Part shown: positions 1 to 11,406 of the stretch, in pieces
Layout: each line of letters opens with the position of its first letter
Numbering within the stretch: the first letter of the stretch is position 1
Origin: Cochliopodium minus
Taxonomy: Eukaryota; Discosea; Himatismenida; Cochliopodiidae
Direction of reading: 5' to 3'
Assembly (NCBI GenBank): GCA_024220525.1
Contig: JAMYWO010000002.1
Span: forward strand, 199,011 to 229,940
DNA: 30,930 nucleotides
Notes under the pieces: generated by a model
Databases searched by the model: none
Seen by the model: only the letters and a program-made list of their open reading frames with translations
Told to the model about the DNA's origin: nothing
Made by a program: the position numbers and the translations under genes

Positions 1-554
1 TAATCTTTCGATAGGGTGATGACTGTAATAGAATGAGATATTAATAATAATACAGAGATAGGAAACAAATGTATTTTCTTTGACTTTCACTTATTTATAA
101 TTTAAGATTGTATTAATGGATAGAGAAGTATCATTAAAAAGCAATAATAATATAATAAGCCTAACATTAAGATTATAAAGGTGAAATGATATATATAAAG
201 AGAATTCATTCTAGGATCCATGATATAAGGTTATTCTACAATTAATTCAAGATCAAGGCAAATGGCAAATCAAATTAAGTTTCCATAAAATCATTAATTG
301 ATTTTAATCTAATATAAGGAATATATCTATTGTATATTGTCCCAAAATATCGATTTTCTTTTGTATATATTTACTATCGAGTTATAGTAGTAAAGAAAAA
401 TTATTTATTCGTTTTTTTTTACATTGTGTTTGTATACAAAAAAGCTCCATGATATTTAAATGACAACAAATGATTGATCATTTGATTGATATATTTTGAT
501 CATCTTTGAGACTCATAATCACCGAAGATTTGTTAGAATAACTTGATTCCAATC

Positions 555-598
555 AAATTATTGATTCAAAAAAGATTTTCATTTGATTTGATTATTTC
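555..598. repeat. 44-bp direct repeat, copy 1
   Basis: The 44 bases at 555-598 recur without change at 743-786 (start-to-start distance 188). They begin AAATTATTGATTC and end TTGATTATTTC. Copy 2 is followed by a second small repeat, a 17-bp unit containing TTTCGAAATAG at about 777-793 and 798-814. No coding role is visible. Confidence 0.85.
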
Positions 599-742
599 TT
601 ATGAAATCCCAATTCCTTTTTATTTATAATTTTATTTAATTATAAGCACCATAAAAAACACAGAAGTATTTTTGTTTGCTAAAATACAATTGAGGAAATT
701 CACTTTGTGGTTTGCTATAGAGTTGATATAATTGAATATTCT

Positions 743-786
743 AAATTATTGATTCAAAAAAGATTTTCATTTGATTTGATTATTTC
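743..786. repeat. 44-bp direct repeat, copy 2
   Basis: Exact second copy of 555-598. It overlaps a short tandem of a 17-bp unit with the palindromic core TTTCGAAA. Confidence 0.85.
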
Positions 787-1184
787 GAAATAGGTACTGA
801 TTATTTCGAAATAGATATTGGATGCAGATTTCAGTAAATGGGAATGAAGAAAATTAAAAATATTTAATTCTGCTTTTGTTAATTAATGATATTTTAATCA
901 ATTGAAAAGAAAATTAGATTATATATTACCACTATCTTTATCTCCCACAAGGAAAGTTAATTGATATATATTCTCTATCCATTTTTTTATATTATAAAAA
1001 TGAACTGTTCAATTGTTTTTAATCACCAAGGATGAGATTCTCTTGAACAATATTGCATAAATTAAATTCATCAAATGAAAAAAGATTGAAGAAAAGTTGA
1101 AGATTCAAAAAAAAAAAAAATGATTACAACTAATTCAAAGAGATTCAAAAGAATTCCCAAAAAAATTGATGTGAGTCAAGTTAT

Positions 1185-1185
1185 N
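1185..1185. other. single ambiguous base at a probable contig join
   Basis: An isolated N. The sequence to its right aligns base for base with the giant gene from about 22034, in frame (the N falls in an Asn codon of the intact copy). The sequence to its left shows no such similarity. A lone N exactly at a homology breakpoint suggests two contigs joined with a minimal gap. Confidence 0.6.
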
Positions 1186-4100
1186 ATTCAATAGATAATG
1201 AGAAAGAAGTGAAATTGTTTTTTGAATTCATCGAAAGAATAGAGATGAACTTGGAGAAGAAGCAGTGGTACAATCAGAAATCTAACTGGCATACTACTCC
1301 ACCTTTTGATTTTTGCAAATTGAGATTTCTCAATGAAATTAATCAGAATTCCAAAAAGGTAAAAAAACATTCAATTCTTTCCATTCATACAAGAATCTCC
1401 AATTTTTTTATTTAAAGTTGATCGAGGGTAAAGATGTTGTGCTTCTCATTGGTCAAACTGGATCAGGAAAATCTACGACTATACATTTTTTATCTGGAAT
1501 CAAAATGATAGAGGAAAAAGTAGAATACGAATTGAAAGTTGATGATAATATCACCAAGATTTTCAAAACTTATATTGTACCAGAACATCCAATAGAAGGT
1601 TTTGAAATTGGAAAAACTATTGTATCACAAACAAGGTTTAAATAAATAATCAACATGACTATAATCCCATCTTATTAATTTCCTTTTTACACATTTATTC
1701 TAAAATGTTCACTACATAGATTTATCAATGCTTTATATAATCCCGAAACAGATATCTTGCTTGTTGATACTCCTATGTATAGTGACACCTGTGGAATAGA
1801 GATTGATCTCTCTAATTCTGTTGGAGTTTCATCTGCTATCAAAAGATGCAAATCTGTCATTCCGATATTGTTGGTTCCGTGTACCATCTTCTCTGAAATG
1901 AGAAGTTCCTTTTTGCCAGTTTCTCAAGTAAGAAATATATAAATAATAAAATGAAATTATATCCTCAATTCACTTAACGATTCTATTTTCAATAGATTAT
2001 TCTTTCACATTTTAGAAAAGAAAACTTTGATGAATGCAAAAAAAAACTTCATATATGGTTTACTCATAACAAAGATGATATTGATCTTTCATCTAAGATC
2101 CACGAAACGATTAAGAACATAAATTCTGTGAATGATATCTATAAGGAACAGAAAGAAAAAACAATTGAACTCTTGAATCATATTTTTGAGTCACTCGAAA
2201 ACAAGAAGCAAGTAAAGATATTGGATCCTCTTAAAGATAACTACAAAGATTACACCGAGTTGATCAAAAATTCAAAGAAAATCAAGAACCCCAAAAAAGT
2301 ATTCTCTTATGTTCCTTCTCAATATTCTTGTCTTATGTTCACTTCTGCTCTTAAAGAAGAACAAGAAGAAATTGAACAACTTCTCTTCAAAAAGAAATAT
2401 GGAATAATTTTTTTCAAATTGGAAACGTTGAGAGAACTTTCTGAGGAGATGCAAGACTTTCCTGGGATCAAAGAAAAAATGAAGGGATCGATTTCCACAA
2501 TCAATCTAACAATCCAGAAAGAGAAAGAAAAATTTGAAGAGAGTTTCGTTATAATTCTTACTAGGAGAAACGGAATTAATGAAAATGTTCTCGAGAACTT
2601 AAGAAGCTATTGGGAATCTTTGAATTTTATCTCCATCTTGGACCCTTTCTTGAACAATGAAGGGATTAGTGCAGCCAGTTTTGCTAGCAAATTGTTAAAA
2701 GAAACCAAACTCTTTGCTTCAAATATCAGCTATACACAGAACTTTCGGACAACGCTCAAAGAATTTAAAATGATAGAGAACATTTGTGAAAGTTTTCTAT
2801 GCATGAGTGATGATTTTTCACAAATTCAAAAGGAAAGCGGCCAATCTTTGAAAAAACATCTTATCGAGATCATCAACACATGTGTAGATGCAAAGACACT
2901 CGAAGATCCAAAACTCCTTGGTACAGGCATCACATCTCTGTATAATTCAAGAATCTTACAAAAATATCTTCCAAATGAAACTGACAGCTTAGATCTTGTA
3001 AAAACTTATGAAAGCAGTGTTATTATAATTGGTGATCACTTTAACAAACAAATTGAAAGCATAAAAGAAACGATAGAAAACAACTTAATAGACCATGAAT
3101 TTGTCAAAAATTTGGAAAAGAAAATAGAAAGCTTCGATGAGCTGATAAAACAAGAACAAATCAAGGAACATCTTCCTTCCAACTTTAAGAAGGGTATTTT
3201 CGTTGAAGTGATTATCAATTTCTGCAAAAAAGTGATCGAGGAGATGTCACATTACCTTGAAAACGAGCAGATTCCCAAAAAAGATGAAGAAGAAAAACTC
3301 AAAATTAACTTCGAATGTATTCTCCTTTTAAAGGACATATCTGTTGCAATACAAAGATCAACTATCTACTCATATACCCAGTTGAAGACCAAGATCCAAA
3401 ACAACTTCCAAAAACAAATCTTCAAAGATGAGTATACCAACATGACCAGTTTCGATCAGGTGCTCAGATCTTTTCAAAACTTGAAGAAAATGAAATGGAT
3501 AGATCTCGCTATGAACTCATCTGTTTGCTCTTCTTTTGAATTTGAATTGATTGAGAATATAATTTTCTTTTCCAACTCAAAGCTAAATCAAATCAAGAAT
3601 TGTTGCTATCAAAAAAAATGGGAAGAGATCTATGATCATCTCAAGATTGTGAATGAATTCCAAAAGATATTCGATTATGTTCCCAAATTGAATGATATCT
3701 ACAAGAAATGTTTTGTGGAAGTAAATGCAGAGATCAACTATAAATTTAATGAGATCGTTAAAGAAAGAGAAGAATCACTAGCGAATGAAGAAAGATTTCT
3801 CTATAAACAATTTGTATTCTTTATCATCATCAGAAAAGATTTTGAGTTTTTGAAGAAAATCAAATTACTCAAGTTGATCACCAACTCTTTTGAAGTGATT
3901 GATAAATTAGAAGACAAGATTGTGAGTCACCTTCTTGATCAACTTAACTTCTTTGAATCTCTCATCACTAGAAATCTTAATTTACATCAAGATGAAGATA
4001 ATTTCAAGAGAATCTATCAATCATTAAATTATTTGAAAGGTAAAATCAATAATACATCAATATTAATCAACATATACAAGACTGATAAAATGATATTCAA

Positions 4101-7100
4101 TCTTAAAAGATTAAAATTCAAACATTATAAGATAAATTAGAATACATCATATCGATTTTAATTAATGAATTATCCTTTTTTTAAAACATTTAATTAAAAT
4201 AATTTATTTTAGATTTTCAAACACTATTTTCTGATCTTGACTTTTCTGCTTTCCCAAAATTGACTGAATTAAAAACAACTTATGATCACCATAAGAAAGT
4301 TATTGTTATTCCTCACTTAAACTCTGTTTTCAATAAAATTCAAAAGCTCATAGGAGAGAGCAACTTCATCGAAGCAAAAAATCAAATTTATATCCTGGAG
4401 AAGAGTACTATTCTTGATTATTTGTTGGATCATCTTCCAACAAAGTCTTACACCAGTGCTTACAATGATTTTGTAAATAAGTTTGACGATGCTAACAAGG
4501 ATACAGTGCTTAATATGAATAAATTTCTCAATGAAGGGCTCTTTTATGACTTGCAAACTTATATGAATGAAATAAAAAAGAAATCTCAGTTCAGAAATTT
4601 ATTCTTCAGAACAGAAAGAAAGTTTATTGATTACTTTGAGAGCCAAAAAGATGACATCAATGATAAATTCTTCTCTCTTGTTGAAAAGGACAAGACAATC
4701 GAGAATGCAAAAAATTTGAAAAAACTGATCAAAAATTTTTTTGATGCAGTCAAATTCCTTTCTGAATTTGTTAAAAAAGCGAAACTGGATTTTGTTGAAG
4801 AAAATTTCAAAATCGAAGAGATCTCACTTGAAGATGGAATGAATTATTTGGAAAAATATCTGACTTACAATCGCTTTATCAATGTAAGTTTAGAATTTTA
4901 TTTTATTTTTAAGTGAATTTTAAAAAACTTTAAAATTTATTTTCACAAACAGGAGCCTGAAGAAAAAATTGATGCGAAAAAATTAGATCTCAAACAAATA
5001 AAGGTTCTACTAGTTAAGATCAGACTCAATGAAAAAAACAAATTAGATTTCGATAAACTAAAAGAAAGTATGAAATTTGCTTTCAACAAAATGTTGAAAA
5101 GAGAAAAACAAAAACTAAAAGAAGCAATGTTTCAACCACAAAAAAATGTAAATGATTTGGTGGATCTATGTTATGAACTCAACACAAATGTAGATATCAA
5201 TTTTTTTTCAATTTTTTTTTTCAATTTAACAAAAAACTTTAATTAAAAAGGAATTTGGTTTAAATGATGATATTTCAGAGTTAGAAAAGTATATAACTAC
5301 AAAAATGGAAGACATAAAAACAGGATTGGAGAAAGAAGTAACAGATTGCATCAAAAGTAGAGATTTCTATCCTTTGAACAACACTTTTAGGCTAACTTTT
5401 AAATATGTTCCCATTTTTACTGAAGTTTGTGAAACATTCAACAAAGAAGTTATCAAAGAGTGTGGTAAATGGAAAATAGAAGCATTGGAGAAAAATCAAA
5501 TCGACAAATCAAAGAAAGAGCTAAGAAAGTTAAAAGGTTTCTATTCTGTTGTTAATGAATTGTACAAATCATACTTTGATGTATCCAAAAAAATGATTGA
5601 ACTAACATTGAAAGAGATTGAAGAAAAACATCAAAAAATTTTGTCAGGTTTGATTTTATTTTTCTTTCTCTTTTTTTATATGTTTAAATTAATTTCTCTT
5701 TTTTTTAGTCATTAAAAGTTATGTTGAACTTTCTAAAGATAGTGACGTAGATTATGACAAGAACTTTAAAGAATTAAAAGTAAAGTTAAACGAATTAAAA
5801 GAAGATCAGGGAACACTGAATGTTTATGTAGAGGTTATACAATATCATCTTTTTCTAGAAACAGAAAAATTAGAGTTGTCTACTCAGAAAGACTTCAGTG
5901 ATATTGAAGAAGAGTACAAATATATCCAAGCCAGCAATTCAGTAATAGAATATTTGGAAAAGTCCAAAAAGAAGGAGTTTGAGCAGTGTATGAAAAGGAT
6001 AAACAACAACATAGAAAAACAAATAATTATTGTTGAAAATCAAATTAAAAAGGATACTTTGAGTATTGATGATCTCCAAAAATTTTTGAATATTGAAAAA
6101 ATGGATTGTAAAAAAACTGAAAAAACAATATTGGGTTTCTTTCCTGTTCTGAAAAACAAGTTGAATGAATGCAATGAGAACTGTGAGCGACTAGTCAAAG
6201 AAAGAAAATTTGGAGAAATAGTGGAACCTGTGAAAAAGATCAAATCTTACCAACCTTTGACTTTATTTTTCAAAGAAATGAAATCTTCAGAAAAAGATAG
6301 CAAAAGAATACAAGAAATCAAACAAGATCTGTCCAAAATCTCTGAAAACTTTGGAGTAGAAAATATTGCAAATAAAATTCAAGAAGAAGTTAGTGTGGGA
6401 AAGATTGATGTGTCTCAAAAGTGGAAAGCGAACGAATTTGACAGAGTTGTATCGATTGTAGACTCCTTCAGAACTTTAAATTACCCCAACCTAATAAAAC
6501 AGTTTGAAGATGTTCCCAATTTTAACACAGACAGTCTCATTAAAAGCACCATAGATCCAATAGTTGTAGAAATTGACAAAATAAAGCAAATTTCTCTAGA
6601 ACAAGTCAAAGAACTACAAAATAAAAAAGGTTTTCAAATAGATGGACTTGAAAAAATCAATTTGGGAATGAAAAAACTCCAAGTTATCGATCAATGTTCC
6701 CAAGGAATATCAGAAGAGCACCAACACGCATTTGAAGAAGTAAAAAAAGAGTTGACATCAGATATCCAAAAAAGAATCCATCTATCGAAAAACAGTGATG
6801 AGGTGGTTGTTGTTGCTCAAGAACTGGTAGATATCCAAAAAATAGGAAGTTCAATCGATGTAATATTTGATGAAGTCAAAGAACAAGTCTCTTCAAGTAT
6901 CACTCTCTTCAAAACGAAAACCCAAAAACAACCCAAAATGATGGAAGAATTGGCAAATAAAATCATCAAGTTTAGTGGAGACGAGTTAATCAATGAATAT
7001 TCTCAATTTGCTTCTGTCAAAAATGGAATGTTCCACAAAGTAATGGGAAGGTAATATTTTTACTCTTTTGAAATTTCATTTTGTTTTAATTTGTTTATTC

Positions 7101-7197
7101 TTTATTTTTTTTTAAAAGACAAGATTATCATTACGCTTTGAACAACTTTAGAGGAGATGGTCTGCAAGATTTAAAGGAGTTCTCAACAAGATTGTGA
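1186..7197 (+). CDS. truncated paralogue of the giant GTPase/SecA-like gene (5' and 3' parts missing)
   Basis: Exons inferred at 1186-1358, 1418-1635, 1720-1927, 1996-4039, 4213-4883, 4953-5189, 5251-5647, 5709-7050 and 7119-7197. The frame is open for about 1788 codons. Intron phases match the intact copy at 21123-30930, and exons of 218, 208, 671, 237, 397 and 1342 nt are the same length in both. It encodes the P-loop (GQTGSGKST) and the long Lys/Glu-rich helical rod. It lacks the SAM-like repeats (cut at the N at 1185) and the SecA-like and vWA parts. Homology stops at 7181, followed by five unrelated codons and TGA. The switch region reads DTPMYSDTCG where the intact copy has DTPGDGDTRG, so the G3 glycine is lost and GTP hydrolysis is doubtful. 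No promoter or natural start is visible; the first in-frame ATG is at 1245. It may be a young pseudogene, a dominant-negative fragment, or a gene cut by an assembly join. Confidence 0.7.
3574..4269 (+). repeat. 696-bp tract identical to 24630-25325
   Basis: Read side by side at a constant offset of 21056, I see no base difference between 3574-4269 and 24630-25325. The nearest differences are at 3573/24629 and 4270/25326. The tract covers the end of the largest exon, the whole 173-nt intron (4040-4212) and the start of the next exon. Flanking exons differ at several percent of sites and other introns differ in length and sequence. Confidence 0.85.
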
Positions 7198-7454
7198 GGA
7201 TCGATTTTGTCAGGAGTTTTTGATGATAATTAAAAAAGAATTTTAAAAAAATATTTGATGGATATAGGCTTTTGGGGGTGCTCTTCAAGATGGCTTTATC
7301 AGTTTTTTAAAAAAAATTTTGAGAAAAATTTTGTTAAGGAATTTCTTTAATTTTTTTTTTTTGCAGAGGTTCCCCTCATCAAAGAGAAAAGCCTCCTTTG
7401 AAGGTTATTGAAGATTTGTCGTTGTTGTAGAACCATTCTTCACCCTCCAAGTGT
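7198..7454. other. AT-rich junction with no recognised gene
   Basis: Sequence after the truncated paralogue's stop. It has T-rich runs and stops in all frames. It does not match the corresponding part of the intact copy within this window, so it marks either a deletion breakpoint or unrelated DNA joined to the gene. Confidence 0.5.
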
Positions 7455-8990
7455 TATTATCCTCCAATCTTTTGAGGAGCCCGCAACTCTTTAAAGCTTT
7501 CTTCTTTGATAGTGATATCATCCCATTTGTGACCTCTTGAGAAAGTGAGATTGAATGTCAGTTTCGTTCCACTTGAAGTATTTTTTATTTAAAAGGGAAT
7601 TGTTCTTCATAAGATTTTTCCTTTAAAATATAATTGAAAAAAGAAAATTAATTTAAAATAAATAAAATTGAAGAATAAAATTTTTCCATTTAATAAAAAA
7701 CAAAATATAAAAAATAAATGATTTAACAAAATTATAAAAAATAAATCAAAATAAAAAAAAAAAATGAAAACAAATCAAATTGAAGCAATTTTCTACCATG
7801 ATACCAAACAAAGCCTCTACCTCTCTGTTATTATGAGTTTTTTTGATCATTTTTGAGATGTAAGACTCAAATCTTTCAGTGGAGATCTCTGAGAGAGGTC
7901 CTTCTTCAAAACATTCAGGAAAATGAGATATAATGTTGTGAAGGTAATTGTCCATCAACGATTTGGCTCCTTTCTTTCCAAACAAATCGACTATTTTATT
8001 CGAAAGTTGATATGTCCTAACCCATGCTCTTTGTCTGATCAAACTAATTTGTTGTTCTTTCTTTTCCAAGTACAAAAAGAAGATAATTTGAGACAAACAT
8101 TCAAAGAAATCGGTGAATTTTTGTTTGGTTTCTACAGATGTGTCCTTCAAAGATGGGATAATCAACTTCTTGTAACCAAATACAACTTCTCTGGCGATGA
8201 ATCCATTAATTTGTTTGATTGAAGAGGTTTTGAGGATTTCGTTCAAAAGAAAATTGAATTTGTTTTCATCAATATAAACTTTGCCATTCTGTTTTGTCTT
8301 GGAATCTTTTTTGATGGTTTTCTCTTTGTTCTTCTTCATTCTTCCACACAAAAAGTTGAGTAAATTGAAACAAAACCTCTTGCAGAATGTAAATTATCAA
8401 AACATCCTTCTCTCATTTTAGAAACAATTTCGTTGAAATGATATTCAACAAGGGTTTCTTTATCACAAAGTCTTCCTGAGATGGAAAAAGTTAGACCATG
8501 AAGTGGTTTGTTCACTCTTGGATTTCCCAAAATAGCGGAAATTTGGTTCTTCGTCATTTTGTACTTTCCAGCAGTTTTATTTCTGAGGGTGTCCAAAATA
8601 TGTTTATCATTATCTTCTCTTTGTTGAAAAAAAACTATGTTTTCTTGGTTTCTTGGTTTCTTTCAACTTTACAAAACATATTGGACCTGTTGGTGGGATG
8701 AGAACAAGAGTTACAAAGGAAACCATAGTGAAAAGCTGGAGCTCTATCATTGTTTTATCTCTTGGTGGGACGAGAACAATGTCAGATAATGGGTATTTCT
8801 TTGAGGAAACTCATTAGATCTTCCCTTTAGAGATCAGGTTCTGTGGTGACTTCAAAATGATGTGAAAGCCAAATAATCAAAAAGGATATCTTGCGTTCTC
8901 ACAACTTTTGGTTGTTCTCGGTTTTCAAAATTCTTCTTTGATATGGTGTCGTGTTGTTGTGTTTGTTTCTTTTGTTTTGGTTCACTTGAG
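7455..8990 (-). pseudogene. decayed transposase-like gene, possibly KDZ-type DNA transposon
   Basis: On the minus strand there are several open pieces in shifting frames: about 8810-8625, 8640-8340, 8351-7746 and a fragment near 7580-7455. The best piece (8351-7746) ends with a His-x4-His, Gly-Pro-Leu, Ser-Thr-Glu-Arg-Phe-Glu-Ser series (near HNIISHFPECFEEGPL and STERFESYISK) followed by HNNRE. That spacing resembles the C-terminal catalytic part of KDZ-like transposases common in fungi and protists. The frame changes near 8340-8370, and stops separate the other pieces, so it is broken. No terminal repeats or target duplication were found. The family call rests on remembered motif patterns and is tentative; a decayed host gene is the alternative. 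Confidence 0.45.
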
Positions 8991-9059
8991 GTTTTTGTTC
9001 ATTGTAAGAAACCTTCCAAATAAAAAAAAAATTAGTTTAATATCTGTTAAATCTAAATA

Positions 9060-9343
9060 AACAAATGGGATAAAAGGCAAATATAATGCCATGATCTCTC
9101 AACTGTCCTACGAGAGAATTAACAATATTTACAAAATAAACCACCAGTGTTAGCAATAGAAGATTTATTCCAAATGACATGCCGAGTCTTTCGAAGCTGA
9201 CATGTGCATGGATCCGCCGTGCTAACAAATGATTTATAATGTTGTACTTTATTGTCACATAGGAAATAACTCGAATTATTGTGACGTACAAATTTCGTTA
9301 ATTGAGAAGCAGGGAGAATGATCAATATAATATCCCATTTGTT
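9060..9343. mobile_element. 284-bp segment with 13-bp inverted ends, MITE-like
   Basis: AACAAATGGGATA at 9060-9072 is the exact reverse complement of 9331-9343. The interior is clearly richer in G+C than its surroundings (27 of 60 bases at 9181-9240) and is non-repetitive. Both minus-strand frames through it are open for about 85 codons but resemble nothing I recognise. No clear target-site duplication is seen. It could be a MITE-like non-autonomous element, a structured RNA, or foreign DNA near a contig end, since the next N is only 19 bases away. Confidence 0.35.
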
Positions 9344-9361
9344 AAAGAAAATTTTTTTTAT

Positions 9362-9362
9362 N
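9362..9362. other. single ambiguous base at a probable contig join
   Basis: The GNAT gene read leftwards from 9971 matches its paralogue until this N (last clear residues VNSHNN against VNCHNS in the paralogue) and then stops matching. As at 1185, a lone N coincides with a homology breakpoint. Confidence 0.6.
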
Positions 9363-9971
9363 GTTGTTGTGGGAATTAACACAAAGAACTAATTCTCTTT
9401 TATCTTTATTTGTAATGAATAATAGATTAATTTTAATATTATTATTTTGAAAATTAGAATTGATTTTTTTTTGAACCTTTATTTCCAATTTCGATGATAG
9501 TTTCCATCAATTTTTTTCCTAAACCAAAGCTTTGATATTCTAAAAATGGATTTAATTTGATTTTAAAACATTAACAAATATTAAATTTACCTGGATGAAC
9601 TCCACTGAATCAAAAATCTTTTAAATTATACATTAATTTGAGTGACTCAAAAAAAAATTTACATAGGACCAATTGCATAAAATCCAGTATCATTGTAAAA
9701 GATAGTTCCTATGAATAAGTTGAACATTAAAGAAATATTTTAAAATATTGAATTTTATTTTACCTACTATCTTTTTATTATCAACTGCAACGTAACAATT
9801 ATGTTTTAATTCATCCACCAATGTTTTACATAATTCTTTATCTGCCAAATCCTCGAACACTTTGGTTTTTTCTTGATTTGTGGAAAAAGAATTATGCAAA
9901 ATTTCAATTATTTCATTGATATCTTCTTCATCATTGTACTTCTTTATCATTATTTCGATATTTTTCTTCAT
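9363..9971 (-). CDS. GNAT-family acetyltransferase, 5' part only
   Basis: Exons inferred at 9971-9764, 9708-9663, 9604-9591, 9539-9477 and 9403-9363 (open). ATG at 9971. The N-terminal half follows the GNAT fold: an acidic helix region, VAVDNKKIVGTIFY (strand), then the acetyl-CoA-binding motif A IGVHPEYQSFGLGKKLM with Q-x-x-G-x-G at residues 92-97. A 14-nt exon (9604-9591) is needed to restore the motif. The first exon is 208 nt, exactly as in the paralogue at 11407-12530. The gene stops at the N at 9362, losing the rest of the first GNAT domain and the whole second half. Substrate unknown. The donor of the fourth intron (GTTCAA) is weak. Confidence 0.75.
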
Positions 9972-10303
9972 CTTTTTTTTTTTATTTTTAAATTGAATTC
10001 CTGGATCACTTCATTTTTTTAATTTTTATTCATCTATTTTGGGAAATTTATAAGAATTGTGAAGGATTTTCTTCTATTTGACTTGTGCCAAACAAAGAAT
10101 TATTTTCATAAAATTATTATTCGCAAAACTTCTTTTTTAATTTTGAGGATTTGAAAATATTTAAATCATGAGGATGTTTAAAGCTTGAGGATGTTTAAAA
10201 TCATTACTTTAAAGTTTCGCCTATGAATTTTTGTTTTTGAAAAAAAAAAGAAAAATCATAACATCAAATGAATATTTTAACAAAATTATATAAACAAAAA
10301 AAA
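9972..10303. promoter_or_regulatory. shared upstream region of divergent GNAT and SPRY genes
   Basis: 332 bp between two divergent starts. It holds a near-tandem duplication of TGAGGATGTTTAAA (10169-10182 and 10186-10199), with a related GAGGATTTGAAAATATTTAA just before it at about 10145. No gene is seen. That these words are regulatory is a guess. Confidence 0.3.
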
Positions 10304-11346
10304 ATGGAGTTTGAATTTGAGAGGAAATCAGGCAAAATAGAGATTAAATTGGTTTGTGGTAAAAATGATCTTTTTTTTAGAGGAAAATCTGGAGATTTGG
10401 AGTGGAAATTGTTGATAAACAAAGATAATTATAAGGACCAATTGAGTGGGGATGAGATAATGTTTAATTGGGAAAAGTATAAACAAATATCCATCAAAAT
10501 ATTCAAGGTAAAAAAAAAAAATACAATTTAGAATATATACACTATAAAACATTATTGTATATTTTTTTTTTTGAATAGAATGAAATTCAATCATCTTTGT
10601 CCATTCATGATTTGGAAAAAGAGTTAACAATAAAATGCGAAGATAAAAATTATACAGATATTTTTGGAGAAATAAAAATAAGAATACCAGCTGTGCCAAA
10701 AATAAATTCGGAAGTGTTGCTGGAGAAGTTGGTGTTGGCCAAAAAAGGAGGAATTACTGAGAGACTAGATCAAGTGGAAGAATTGATTGAAAACATGATC
10801 CTCGTTTTGAAAAATGAAACGATGGAAAGAAAAGAATTGACGAAAGAAATAAGAGAGATCAAAGAAATATTGTTGAAACAAAACAAAGAAATAGAAGAAA
10901 CAAAAGAGAAAAAAACGGAAATTACTTTTGGAAATGGACAAAAGAGTGTAACAATCAACCAAACTTATGTAGCAAATAAAGGAACCCTTCTTTCACAAGG
11001 GAAGCATGCTTGGAAAGTGAGATGCGATAAAGTTATTCCTTCTTATGATCTGGGTGTAGTTTCTACTTCTCATGTTTCTCATTTTAATATGGACACTCAA
11101 ACAGCTTGGGGAATAAGAGAAAATGGATATGTTTATTGGAGCAGTCAAAAGGCAATTCAAAACGAGACTAATCACCAAAAATTTGCTTTTAAAGATGGAG
11201 AAATCATTTTATTTGAGCTGGATTGTGAAAAGAAAACTTTGAAGATTGATGTAAAAGGAAATATTTTTGTACATGAAGATGTAATCCTTCCTGTTCACGT
11301 TGCTTTTTCAGGAGCACAAGGTTCAATTGCTACAATTATTGATTGA
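10304..11346 (+). CDS. coiled-coil protein with C-terminal SPRY-like domain
   Basis: Two exons, up to 10507 and 10579-11346 (intron 10508-10578, phase 0), about 323 aa from ATG 10304. An in-frame ATG at 10268 would add 12 residues; 10304 is preferred because the purine-rich AAAAAAAATGG context is closer and the extension is low-complexity. Residues about 1-110 look like a beta-rich domain with no clear family. Residues about 125-185 are a Lys/Glu heptad coiled coil. The C-terminal 135 residues fit SPRY: GKHAWKVRCD, then DLGVVSTS, TAWGIRENGYVYWSS, a GEIILFELD strand and KTLKIDV. SPRY domains bind short protein segments, so this is probably an oligomeric adaptor. It converges on the GNAT gene, stops 60 bp apart. 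Confidence 0.8.
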
Positions 11347-11406
11347 AAATCTTTTAATGATTCTTGACACATTAGTTTCAAAGTTTTTATTTTTTTTTAT
11401 TTTACT

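Larger units (their letters stand above)
1..1184. other. AT-rich non-coding stretch
   Basis: No open frame of useful length and no splice-compatible exon series was seen on either strand. The stretch is very AT-rich with many TTGATT/AATCAA words and poly-A/T runs, and it holds the 44-bp direct repeat listed separately. It ends at a single N, after which homology to the giant gene begins abruptly, so it need not be the natural upstream region of that gene. Confidence 0.6.

Noticed and set aside
4040-4140. Lys/Asn/Ile-rich C-terminal tail after the rod in both giant-gene copies
   Set aside because: It is read-through of the 173-nt intron. Splicing 4039 to 4213 continues as DFQTLFSDLDFSAF in frame.
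8498-8701. Plus-strand open frames at 7923-8222 and 8498-8701
   Set aside because: They are antisense shadows of the minus-strand transposase-like frames.
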